From: Nematostella vectensis
Taxonomy: Eukaryota; Cnidaria; Anthozoa; Actiniaria; Edwardsiidae
NCBI RefSeq assembly: GCF_932526225.1
Contig: NC_064039.1
Coordinates: 17,726,639-17,790,638, forward strand
Direction: 5' to 3'
DNA: 64,000 bases
Position numbers and translations under genes: made by a program. The notes below the pieces were generated by a model, which was not told where the DNA came from, searched no databases, and worked only from the letters and a program-made list of their open reading frames with translations. Numbering within the stretch: position 1 is the stretch's first letter; every line of letters begins with the position of its first letter. Positions 1-9,701 of this stretch are shown in pieces.

Positions 1-258
1 AAACTCGGCAATATCTATGTACTCATAAAAGGCTATCTAACCCTGCAATCAGATTTCGAATCGATCAAGAATTGACAAAAGCCGGTAATCTTTTTCCCTA
101 CCTTCCGGGACATTTTGAGTAGGGCCTGGGGACAAGGAATTAAGTCCGATTGATCTCAAACCTGGTCAGCATGAAGAAAGTATCAGCACTTAGTAAAGGT
201 TAGAAAATCAAAAGCATAGCTTCAAAGTAAAGCTGTTAAAAAAGGCCGGAAAAAAGGC
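1..258 (+). repeat. Module A, reference copy (258 bp)
   Basis: This module opens every unit and runs from aaactcgg to the base before caaattgca. It carries two main diagnostic sites: ccgggac in S units against tagagac or cagagac in L units, and a GGCC-Pu-A6-GGCC element near its end. No coding or RNA-gene signature was seen in it. Confidence 0.9.
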
Positions 259-396
259 CAAATTGCACCTTCTCCTTAGAAAAACTTTGCAAATATTGAC
301 TTTGGAGGACAACAAACTGCCTAGCGCCTATATGGTTTTTCAAGAGCTTTCGAATGGGCCTATGCACGTTAAGATTGGATGAGTTTGAGTTTTTCA
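259..396 (+). repeat. Module B, reference copy (138 bp)
   Basis: B runs from caaattgca to agtttttca. It has a paralogue of identical length, B', that follows module C in long units. The two agree at roughly 85% of positions by hand alignment. Most differences lie in the first 35 bases and around the gggcct/gaatct site near position 348. Confidence 0.88.
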
Positions 397-477
397 GTGT
401 TCAAACAAGGTCCAAAATCTAAAAACTTCAAAAAACCAAACTTCTTAATACTTGTCCAAATGAGCCGAAAATGGTAT

Positions 478-515
478 CATTCGAACCCTGACATTCCCCG
501 GCGTGTGTTGCGCTA
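478..515 (-). other. Weak RNA polymerase III A-box/B-box-like pair (reference copy)
   Basis: On the minus strand tagcgcaac (507-515) fits the A-box TRGCNNAGY at 8 of 9 positions. ggttcgaatg (478-487) contains an 8-of-9 match to the B-box GWTCRANNC. A TTTT run follows at 467-470. The boxes are about 28 bp apart, near or below the usual lower limit, and both carry mismatches. No tRNA cloverleaf was found, so this may be chance. Confidence 0.2.
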
Positions 516-532
516 TTCGGTTTTTCCATAAG

Positions 533-544
533 TGCGCATGCGCA
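533..544. promoter_or_regulatory. NRF-1-like palindrome tgcgcatgcgca (reference copy)
   Basis: This is a perfect 12-bp palindrome and an exact match to the NRF-1/alpha-Pal consensus YGCGCAYGCGCR. It sits at the same place in module D of every complete unit. By eye it is intact in 68 of 72 units and damaged in those holding 20303, 21421, 37817 and 38935. Whether any factor binds here is not known. The symmetry and CpG content could instead be incidental. Confidence 0.55.
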
Positions 545-1019
545 GAAATTTTTTCCCAAAAAAACTGTGTCCCGGAGGGTAGGGGACAACTTTTCGGGTC
601 TATATACTTGAGCTAAAATTCTCAAACTCGGTAAGATCTATGTACTCATAAAGGGCTATCTAACCCTGCAATCAGATTTCGAATCGATCAAGAATTGACA
701 AAAGCCGGTAATCTTTTTCCCTACCTTTAGAGACATTTTGAGTAGGGCCTGGGGACTAGGAATTAAGTCCGATTGATCTCAAACTTGGTCAGCATGAAGA
801 AAGTATCAGCACTTAGTAAAGGTTAGAAAATCAAAAGCATAGCTTTAAAGTAAAGCTGTTAAAAAAGGCCGGAATAAAGGCCAAATTGCACCTTCTCCCT
901 AGAAAAACTTTGCAAATATCGACTTTGGAGGACAACAAACTGCCTAGCGCCTATATGGTTTTTCAAGAGCTTTCGAATGAGCCTATGCACGTTAAGATTG
1001 GATGAGTTTGAGTTTTTCA

Positions 1020-1366
1020 TTTGTCAAACAAGGTCCAAAAGTGGTCCAAGGTAGAATATGAGCATTTCTGAAGTTAGTCGTAGCCTGCCCAAAGTCGCGG
1101 GGAAGGTCCAACTATGCTAGTAGACACTAACTAAGAAAGATTCAGGACGAAGATTGAAGTTTAGACTTTTTTTTGCAAACTTCCCAAAAATTTTTCTGTG
1201 CCGACGATTTCTTTCGATTTTCAAAAAATTCCCACGAACCAGAAATAAGCAGCAAACAATACTTTGATGTATGACCTTAGTGTCCATGCGCATCTCTATA
1301 TCATAAGAGAAAGAAATCTCCAGAAACGATTTTGCAAGTACGACTTTTTGGTGGTTAAAAATGGTT
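1020..1366 (+). repeat. Module C, reference copy (347 bp)
   Basis: C occurs only in L, XL and (truncated) M units, always between B and B'. It carries the longest recurring open frame of the array on the minus strand, judged non-coding. It also holds an 8-bp palindrome atgcgcat. C plus B' total 485 bp, exactly the length difference between L and XL. Confidence 0.9.
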
Positions 1367-1504
1367 CAAATTGCACATTCTACCAAATATATTTTGGCAA
1401 ATATTGACTTTGGAGGAAAACAAACTGCAGAGCGCCTATATGGTTTTTCCAGAGCTTTCGAATGAATCTATGCACGTTAAGATTGGAGGAGTTTGAGTTT
1501 TTCA
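1367..1504 (+). repeat. Module B', reference copy (138 bp)
   Basis: B' is the diverged duplicate of B, starting caaattgcacattct and ending agtttttca. The equal length and equal end points suggest an ancestral B duplication in which C lies between the copies. Confidence 0.85.
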
Positions 1505-1742
1505 GTGTTCAAATAAGGTCCTAAAAAGGTCCAAAATCTAAAAACTTCAAAAAACCAAAATTCTTAATACTTGTCCAAATGAGCCGAAAATGGTATCATT
1601 CGAACCCTGACATTCCCCGGCGTGTGTTGCGCTATTCGGTTTTTTTCATAAGTGCGCATGCGCAGAAATTTTTTCCAAAAAAACTGTGTCCCGGAGGGTA
1701 GGGGACAACTTTTCGGGTCTATATACTTGAGCTAAAATTCTC

Positions 1743-2366
1743 AAACTCGGCAATATCTATGTACTCATAAAAGGCTATCTAACCCTGCAATCAGATTTCG
1801 AATCGATCAAGAATTGACAAAAGCCGCTAATCTTTTTCCCTACCTTCCGGGACATTTTGAGTAGGGCCTGGGGACTAGGAATTAAGTCCGATTGATCTCA
1901 AACCTGGTCAGCATGAAGAAAGTATCAGCACTTAGTAAAGGTTAGAAAATCAAAAGCATAGCTTCAAAGTAAAGCTGTTAAAAAAGGCCGGAAAAAAGGC
2001 CAAATTGCACCTTCTCCTTAGAAAAACTTTGCAAATATTGACTTTGGAGGACAACAAACTGCCTAGCGCCTATATGGTTTTTCAAGAGCTTTCGAATGGG
2101 CCTATGCACGTTAAGATTGGATGAGTTTGAGTTTTTCAGTGTTCAAACAAGGTCCAAAATCTAAAAACTTCAAAAAACCAAACTTCTTAATACTTGTCCA
2201 AATGAGCCGAAAATGGTATCATTCGAACCCTGACATTCCACGGCGTGTGTTGCGCTATTCGGTTTTTCCATAAGTGCGCATGCGCAGAAATTTTTTCCCA
2301 AAAAAAACTGTGTCCCGGAAGGTAGGGGACAACTTTTCGGGTCTATATACTTGAGCTAAAATTCTC
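1743..2366 (+). repeat. Unit 3, type S (subfamily I)
   Basis: 624 bp; the extra base is in the A run after tttttccc. Diagnostic ccacggcg near 2239 is shared only with the units at 17394 and 30454. Confidence 0.92.
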
Positions 2367-3485
2367 AAACTCGGTAAGATCTATGTACTCATAAAGGGCT
2401 ATCTAACCCTGCAATCAGATTTCGAATCGATCAAGAATTGACAAAAGCCGGTAATCTTTTTCCCTACCTTTAGAGACATTTTGAGTAGGGCCTGGGGACT
2501 AGGAATTAAGTCCGATTGATCTCAAACTTGGTCAGCATGAAGAAAGTATCAGCACTTAGTAAAGGTTAGAAAATCAAAAGCATAGCTTTAAAGTAAAGCT
2601 GTTAAAAAAGGCCGGAATAAAGGCCAAATTGCACCTTCTCCCTAGAAAAACTTTGCAAATATCGACTTTGGAGGACAACAAACTGCCTAGCGCATATATG
2701 GTTTTTCAAGAGCTTTCGAATGAGCCTATGCACGTTAAGATTGGATGAGTTTGAGTTTTTCATTTGTCAAACAAGGTCCAAAAGTGGTCCAAGGTAGAAT
2801 ATGAGCATTTCTGAAGTTAGTCGTAGCCTGCCCAAAGTCGCGGGGAAGGTCCAACTATGCTAGTAGACACTAACTAAGAAAGATTCAGGACGAAGATTGA
2901 AGTTTAGACTTTTTTTTGCAAACTTCCCAAAAATTTTTCTGTGCCGACGATTTCTTTCGATTTTCAAAAAATTCCCACGAACCAGAAATAAGCAGCAAAC
3001 AACACTTTGATGTATGACCTTAGTGTCCATGCGCATCTCTATATCAAAAGAGAAAGAAATCTCCAGAAACGATTTTGCAAGTACGACTTTTTGGGGGTTA
3101 AAAATGGTTCAAATTGAACATTCTACCAAATATATTTTGTCAAATATTGACTTTGGAGGAAAACAAACTGCAGAGCGCCTATATGGTTTTTCCAGAGCTT
3201 TCGAATGAATCTATGCACGTTAAGATTGGAGGAGTTTGAGTTTTTCAGTGTTCAAATAAGGTCCTAAAAAGGTCCAAAATCTAAAAACTTCAAAAAACCA
3301 AAATTCTTAATACTTGTCCAAATGAGCCGAAAATGGTATCATTCGAACCCTGACATTCCCCGGCGTGTGTTGCGCTATTCGGTTTTTTTCATAAGTGCGC
3401 ATGCGCAGAAATTTTTTCCAAAAAAACTGTGTCCCGGAGGGTAGGGAACAACTTTTCGGGTCTATATACTTGAGCTAAAATTCTC
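2367..3485 (+). repeat. Unit 4, type L (subfamily I)
   Basis: 1119 bp. Diagnostic gcgcatatatgg, caacacttt, tatcaaaagag, caaattgaac and tttgtcaaat are all shared with the units at 18018 and 31078. A 64-codon plus-strand frame here exists only because of the tatcaaaag change. Confidence 0.92.
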
Positions 3486-4109
3486 AAACTCGGCAATATC
3501 TATGTATTCATAAAAGGCTATCTAACCCTGCAATCAGATTTCGAATCGATCAAGAATTGACAAAAGCCGCTAATCTTTTTACCTACCTTCCGGGACATTT
3601 TGAGTAGGGCCTGGGGACTAGGAATTAAGTCCGATTGATCTCAAACCTGGTCAGCATGAAGAAAGTATCAGCACTTAGTAAAGGTTAGAAAATCAAAAGC
3701 ATAGCTTCAAAGTAAAGCTGTTAAAAAAGGCCGGAAAAAAGGCCAAATTGCACCTTCTCCTTAGAAAAACTTTGCAAATATTGACTTTGGAGGACAACAA
3801 ACTGCCTAGCGCCTATATGGTTTTTCAAGAGCTTTCGAATGGTCCTATGCACGTTAAGATTGGATGAGTTTGAGTTTTTCAGTGTTCAAACAAGGTCCAA
3901 AATCTAAAAACTTCAAAAAACCAAACTTCTTAATACTTGTCCAAATGAGCCGAAAATGGTATCATTCGAACCCTGACATTCCCCGGCGTGTGTTGCGCTA
4001 TTCGGTTTTTCCATAAGTGCGCATGCGCAGAAATTTTTTCCCAAAAAAAACTGTGTCCCGGAAGGTAGGGGACAACTTTTCGGGTCTATATACTTGAGCT
4101 AAAATTCTC
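3486..4109 (+). repeat. Unit 5, type S (subfamily I)
   Basis: 624 bp. gtattcataaaag near 3504 is shared with units at 19137 and 32197. Private tttttaccta and ggtcctatgc. Confidence 0.92.
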
Positions 4110-5228
4110 AAACTCGGTAAGATCTATGTACTCATAAAGGGCTATCTAACCCTGCAATCAGATTTCGAATCGATCAAGAATTGACAAAAGCCGGTAATCT
4201 TTTTCCCTACCTTTAGAGACATTTTGAGTAGGGCCTGGGGACTAGGAATTAGAGCCGATTGATCTCAAACTTGGTCAGCATGAAGAAAGTATCAGCACTT
4301 AGTAAAGGTTAGAAAATCAAAAGCATAGCTTTAAAGTAAAGCTGTTAAAAAAGGCCGGAATAAAGGCCAAATTGCACCTTCTCTTTAGAAAAACTTTGCA
4401 AATATCGACTTTGGAGGACAACAAACTGCCTAGCGCCTATATGGTTTTTCAAGAGCTTTCGAATGAGCCTATGCACGTTAAGATTGGATGAGTTTGAGTT
4501 TTTCATTTGTCAAACAAGGTCCAAAAGTGGTCCAAGGTAGAATATGAGCATTTCTGAAGTTAGTCGTAGCCTGCCCAAAGTCGCGGGGAAGGTCCAACTA
4601 TGCTAGTAGACACTAACTAAGAAAGATTCAGGACGAAGATTGAAGTTTAGACTTTTTTTTGCAAACTTCCCAAAAATTTTTCTGTGCCGACGATTTCTTT
4701 CGATTTTCAAAAAATTCCCACGAACCAGAAATAAGCAGCAAACAATACTTTCATGTATGACCTTAGTGTCCATGCGCATCTCTATATCATAAGAGAAAGA
4801 AATCTCCAGAAACGATTTTGCAAGTACGACTTTTTGGGGGTTAAAAATGGTTCAAATTGCACATTCTACCAAATATATTTTGGCAAATATTGACTTTGGA
4901 GGAAAACAAACTGCAGAGCGCCTATATGGTTTTTCCAGAGCTTTTGAATGAATCTATGCACGTTAAGATTGGAGGAGTTTGAGTTTTTCAGTGTTCAAAT
5001 AAGGTCCTAAAAAGGTCCAAAATCTAAAAACTTCAAAAAACCAAAATTCTTAATACTTGTCCAAATGAGCCGAAAATGGTATCATTCGAACCCTGACATT
5101 CCCCGGCGTGTGTTGCGCTATTCGTTTTTTTTCATAAGTGCGCATGCGCAGAATTTTTTTCCAAAAAAACTGTGTCCCGGAGGGTTGGGGACAACTTTTC
5201 GGGTCTATATACTTGAGCTAAGATTTTC
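4110..5228 (+). repeat. Unit 6, type L (subfamily I)
   Basis: 1119 bp. aattagagccg, ctctttag, cttttgaatgaa and gagggttgggg are shared with the unit at 32821. aattagagccg is also in the left part of the mosaic unit at 19761. Confidence 0.92.
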
Positions 5229-5850
5229 AAACTCGGCAATATCTATGTACTCATAAAGGGCTATCTAACCCTGCGATCAGATTTCGAATCGATCAAGAAT
5301 TGACAAAAGCCGCTAATCTTTTTCCCTACCTCCCGGGACATTTTGAGTAGGGCCTGGGGACTAGGAATTAGGTCCGATTGATCTCAAACTTGGTCAGCAT
5401 GAAGAAAGTATCAGCACTTAGTAAAGGTTAGAAAATCAAAAGCATAGCTTCAAAGTAAAGCTGTTAAAAAAGGCCGAAAAAAGGCCAAATTGCACCTTCT
5501 CCCTAGAAAAACTTTGCAAATATTGACTTTGGAGGACAACAAACTGCCTAGCGCCTATATGGTTTTTCAAGAGCTTTCGAATGGGCCTATGCACGTTAAG
5601 ATTGGATGAGTTTGAGTTTTTCAGTGTTCAAACAAGGTCCAAAATCTAAAAACTTCAAAAAACCAAACTTTTTAATACTTGTCCAAATGAGCCGAAAATG
5701 GTATCATTCGAACCCTGACATTCTCCGGCGTGTGTTGCGCTATTCGGTTTTTCCATAAGTGCGCATGCGCAGAAATTTTTTCCCAAAAAAACTGTGTCCC
5801 GGAAGGTAGGGGACAACTTTTCGGGTCTATATACTTGAGCTAAAATTCTC
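5229..5850 (+). repeat. Unit 7, type S (subfamily I)
   Basis: 622 bp. ctgcgatcag, cctcccggg and aattaggtccg are shared with the unit at 33940. The copy relationship fades near 5.5-5.78 kb, where tttcccaaaa replaces tttccctaaa. Confidence 0.92.
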
Positions 5851-6969
5851 AAACTCGGTAAGATCTATGTACTCATAAAGGGCTATCTAACCCTTCAATC
5901 AGATTTCGAATCGATCAAGAATTGACAAAAGCCGGTAATCTTTTTCGATACCTTCAGAGACATTTTGAGTAGGGCCTGGGGACTAGGAATTAAGTCCGAT
6001 TGATCTCAAACTTGGTCAGCATGAAGAAAGTATCAGCACTTAGTAAAGGTTAGAAAATCAAAAGCATAGCTTCAAAGTAAAGCTGTTAAAAAAGGCCGGA
6101 AAAAAGGCCAAATTGCACCTTCTCCCTAGAAAAACTTTGCAAATATTGACTTTGCAGGACAACAAACTGCCTAGCGCCTATATGGTTTTTCAAGAGCTTT
6201 CGAATGAGCTGATGCACGTTAAGATTGGATGAGTTTGAGTTTTTCAGTTGTCAAACAGGGTCCAAAAGTGGTCCAAGGTAGAATATGAGCATTTCTGAAG
6301 TTAGTCGTAGCCTGCCCAAAGTCACGAAGAAGGTCCAACTATGCTAGTAGACACTAACTAAGAAAGATTCAGGACGAAGATTGAAGTTTAGACTTTTTTT
6401 TGCAAACTTCCCAAAAATTTTTCTGTGCCGACGATTTCTTTCGATTTTCAAAAAATTCCCACGAGCCAAGAATATGCAGCAAACAATACTTTGATGTATG
6501 AGCTTAGTGTCCATGCGCATCTCTATATCATAAGAGAAAGAAATCTCCAGAAACGATTTTGCAAGTACGACTTTTTGGGGGTTAAAAATGGTCCAAATTG
6601 CACATTATACCAAAAATATTTTGGCAAATATTGACTTTGGAGGAAAACAAACTGCAGAGCGCCTATATGGTTTTTCCAGAGCTTTCGAATGAATCTATGC
6701 ACGTTAAGATTGGAGGAGTTTGAGTTTTTCAGTGTTCAAATAAGGCCCTAAAAAGGTCCAAAATCTAAAAACTTCAAAAAACCAAAATTCTTAATACTTG
6801 TCCAAATGAGCCGAAAATGGTATCATTCGAACCCTGACATTCCCCGGCGTGTGTTGCGCTATTCGGTTTTTTTCATAAGTGCGCATGCGCAGAAATTTTT
6901 TCCAAAAAAACTGTGTCCCGGAGGGTAGGGGACAACTTTTCGGGTCTATATACTTGAGCTAAAATTCTT
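5851..6969 (+). repeat. Unit 8, type L
   Basis: 1119 bp. aacccttcaatc, tttttcgatacc, tttgcaggac, cacgaagaagg, gaatatgcagc and cattatacc are shared with units at 13668 and 26729. Confidence 0.92.
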
Positions 6970-7833
6970 AAACTCGGTAAGATCTATGTACTCATAAAGG
7001 GCTATCTAACCCTGCAATCAGATTTCGAATCGATCAAGAATTGACAAAAGCCGGTAATCTTTTTCGATACCTTCAGAGACATTTTGAGTAGGGCCTGGGG
7101 ACTAGGATTTAAGTCCGATTGATCTCAAACTTGGTCAGCATGAAGAAAGTATCAGCACTTAGTAAAGGTTAGAAAATCAAAAGCATAGCTTCAAAGTAAA
7201 GCTGTTAAAAAAGGCCGGAAAAAAGGCCAAATTGCACCTTCTCCCTAGAAAAACTTTGCAAATATTGACTTTGGAGGACAACAAACTGCCGAGCGACTAT
7301 ATGGTTTTTCAAGAGCTTTCGAATGAGCTGATGCACGTTAAGATTGGATGAGTTTGAGTTTTTCAGTTGTCAAACAGGGTCCAAAAGTGGTCCAAGGTAG
7401 AATATGAGCATTTCTGAAGTTAGTCGTAGCCTGACTTTTTGGGGGTTAAAAATGGTTCAAATTGCACATTCTACCAAATATATTTTGGCAAATATTGACT
7501 TTGGAGGAAAACAAACTGCAGAGCGCCTATATGGTTTTTCCAGAGCTTTCGAATGAATCTATGCACGTTAAGATTGGAGGAGTTTGAGTTTTTCAGTGTT
7601 CAAATAAGGTCCTAAAAAGGTCCAAAATCTAAAAACTTCAAAAAACCAAAATTCTTAATACTTGTCCAAATGAGCCGAAAATGGTATCATTCGAACCCTG
7701 ACATTCCCCGGCGTGTGTTGCGCTATTCGGTTTTTTTCATAAGTGCGCATGCGCAGAAATTTTTTACAAAAAAACTGTGTCCCGGAGGGTAGGGGACAAC
7801 TTTTCGGGTCTATATACTTGAGCTAAAATTCTC
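6970..7833 (+). repeat. Unit 9, type M (L with 255-bp deletion)
   Basis: 864 bp. Module C is cut from just after gtagcctg to just before actttttggggg, with the junction at 7433/7434. This removes 255 bp corresponding to 1088-1342 of unit 2. At most one base of junction homology is visible. taggatttaag and gccgagcgac mark the lineage. Confidence 0.92.
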
Positions 7834-8456
7834 AAACTCGGCAATATCTATGTACTCATAAAAGGCTATCTAACCCTGCAATCAGATTTCGAATCGATCA
7901 AGAATTGACAAAAGCCGGTAATCTTTTTCCCTACCTTCCGGGACATTTTGAGTAGGGCCTGGGGACTAGGAATTAAGTCCGATTGATCTCAAACCTGGTC
8001 AGCATGAAGAAAGTATCAGCACTTAGTAAAGGTTAGAAAATCAAAAGCATAGCTTCAAAGTAAAGCTGTTAAAAAAGGCCGGAAAAAAGGCCAAATTGCA
8101 CCTTCTCCTTAGAAAAACTTTGCAAATATTGACTTTGGAGGACAACAAACTGCCTAGCGCCTATATGGTTTTTCAAGAGCTTTCGAATGGGCCTATGCAC
8201 GTTAAGATTGGATGAGTTTGAGTTTTTCAGTGTTCAAACAAGGTCCAAAATCTAAAAACTTCAAAAAACCAAACTTCTTAATACTTGTCCAAATGAGCCG
8301 AAAATGGTATCATTCGAACCCTGACATTCCCCGGCGTGTGTTGCGCTATTCGGTTTTTCCATAAGTGCGCATGCGCAGAAATTTTTTCCCTAAAAAACTG
8401 TGTCCCGGAAGGTAGGGGACAACTTTTCGGGTCTATATACTTGAGCTAAAATTTTC
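7834..8456 (+). repeat. Unit 10, type S
   Basis: 623 bp. Left part follows the units at 15651 and 28712. tttccctaaaaaac near 8388 marks a switch to the type of the next two units. Confidence 0.92.
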
Positions 8457-9078
8457 AAACTCGGTAAGATCTATGTACTCATAAAGGGCTATCTAACCCT
8501 GCAATCAGATTTCGAATCGATCAAGAATTGACAAAAGCCGGTAATCTTTTTCCCTACCTTCAGAGACATTTTGAGTAGGGCCTGGGGACTAGGAATTAAG
8601 TCCGATTGATCTCAAACTTGGTCAGCATGAAGAAAGTATCAGCACTTAGTAAAGGTTAGAAAATCAAAAGCATAGCTTCAAAGTAAAGCTGTTAAAAAAG
8701 GCCGAAAAAAGGCCAAATTGAACCTTCTCCCTAGAAAAACTTTGCAAATATTGACTTTGGAGGACAACAAACTGCCTAGCGCCTATATGGTTTTTCAAGA
8801 GCTTTCGAATGGGCCTATGCACGTTAAGATTGGATGAGTTTGAGTTTTTCAGTGTTCAAACAAGGTCCAAAATCTAAAAACTTCAAAAAACCAAACTTTT
8901 TAATACTTGTCCAAATGAGCCGAAAATGGTATCATTCGAACCCTGACATTCTCCGGCGTGTGTTGCGCTATTCGGTTTTTCCATAAGTGCGCATGCGCAG
9001 AAATTTTTTCCCTAAAAAACTGTGTCCCGGAAGGTAGGGGACAACTTTTCGGGTCTATATACTTGAGCTAAAATTTTC
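8457..9078 (+). repeat. Unit 11, type S
   Basis: 622 bp. gccgaaaaaagg, aaattgaacc and tctccggcg. It is the middle of three consecutive S units, breaking the S-L alternation. Confidence 0.92.
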
Positions 9079-9701
9079 AAACTCGGTAAGATCTATGTAC
9101 TCATAAAGGGCTATCTAACCCTGCAATCAGATTTCGAATCGATCAAGAATTGACAAAAGCCGGTAATCTTTTTCCCTACCTTCAGAGACATTTTGAGTAG
9201 GGCCTGGGGACTAGGAATTAAGTCCGATTGATCTCAAACTTGGTCAGCATGAAGAAAGTATCAGCACTTAGTAAAGGTTAGAAAATCAAAAGCATAGCTT
9301 CAAAGTAAAGCTGTTGAAAAAGGCCGGAAAAAAGGCCAAATTGCACATTCTCCCTAGAAAAACTTTGCAAATATTGACTTTGGAGGACAACAAACTGCCT
9401 AGCGCCTATATGGTTTTTCAAGAGCTTTCGAATGAGCCTATGCACGTTAAGATTGGATGAGTTTGAGTTTTTCAGTGTTCAAACAAGGTCCAAAATCTAA
9501 AAACTTCAAAAAACCAAACTTTTTAATACTTGTCCAAATGAGCCGAAAATGGTATCATTCGAACCCTGACATTCTCCGGCGTGTGTTGCGCTATTCGGTT
9601 TTTCCATAAGTGCGCATGCGCAGAAATTTTTTCCCTAAAAAACTGTGTCCCGGAAGGTAGGGGACAACTTTTCGGGTCTATATACTTGAGCTAAAATTTT
9701 C
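9079..9701 (+). repeat. Unit 12, type S
   Basis: 623 bp. gttgaaaaagg and ttgcacattctccc recur in the first part of the next unit, suggesting local duplication of about 623 bp. Confidence 0.92.

Larger units (their letters stand above)
1..623 (+). repeat. Unit 1, type S (subfamily I)
   Basis: A-B-D, 623 bp. The first base of the window coincides with the chosen landmark. Private gacaagg instead of gactagg near 129. D reads ggagggtag, usual for L units, where its copies at 15651 and 28712 read ggaaggtag. Confidence 0.92.
397..623 (+). repeat. Module D, short form, reference copy (227 bp)
   Basis: D closes every unit. The short form, with a single ggtccaaaatct at its start, follows B in S units. 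The form following B' is 11 bp longer because this element is doubled (ggtcctaaaaaggtcc or ggtccaaaaaaggtcc). D holds the NRF-1-like palindrome and one arm of a 17-bp inverted repeat. Confidence 0.88.
624..1742 (+). repeat. Unit 2, type L (subfamily I)
   Basis: A-B-C-B'-D, 1119 bp, used as the module reference. A is of the tttagagac type. Private ttggtggtt near 1348 instead of the G5 run. Module C carries ggttcaaattg, which puts a TGA in the minus-strand frame. Confidence 0.93.

Noticed and set aside
256-271. GGCC-purine-A6-GGCC hairpin as a transcription terminator
   Set aside because: The stem is only 4 bp of self-complementary GGCC and no T run follows. A bacterial-type terminator is not expected in this context.
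478-487. CENP-B box or telomere repeat in the units
   Set aside because: I found no match to the CENP-B box core pattern and no TTAGGG, TTAGG or TTTAGGG tandem runs, so centromere or telomere identity is not supported by motif.
428-625. 65-codon minus-strand open frame repeated in S units
   Set aside because: It opens with TTG at the unit boundary, spans D only, and disappears in subfamily II through small run-length changes. No recognisable protein feature.
3014-3208. 64-codon plus-strand ATG frame in C/B'
   Set aside because: Opened only by one substitution that removes a stop, and seen only in three copies of one unit that arose by block duplication.
6425-6634. 69-codon plus-strand frame in module C (88 codons at 27303)
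   Set aside because: Starts with GTG and depends on a single variant, gaatatgcagc. A lost G near 27455 shifts and lengthens it without apparent cost.
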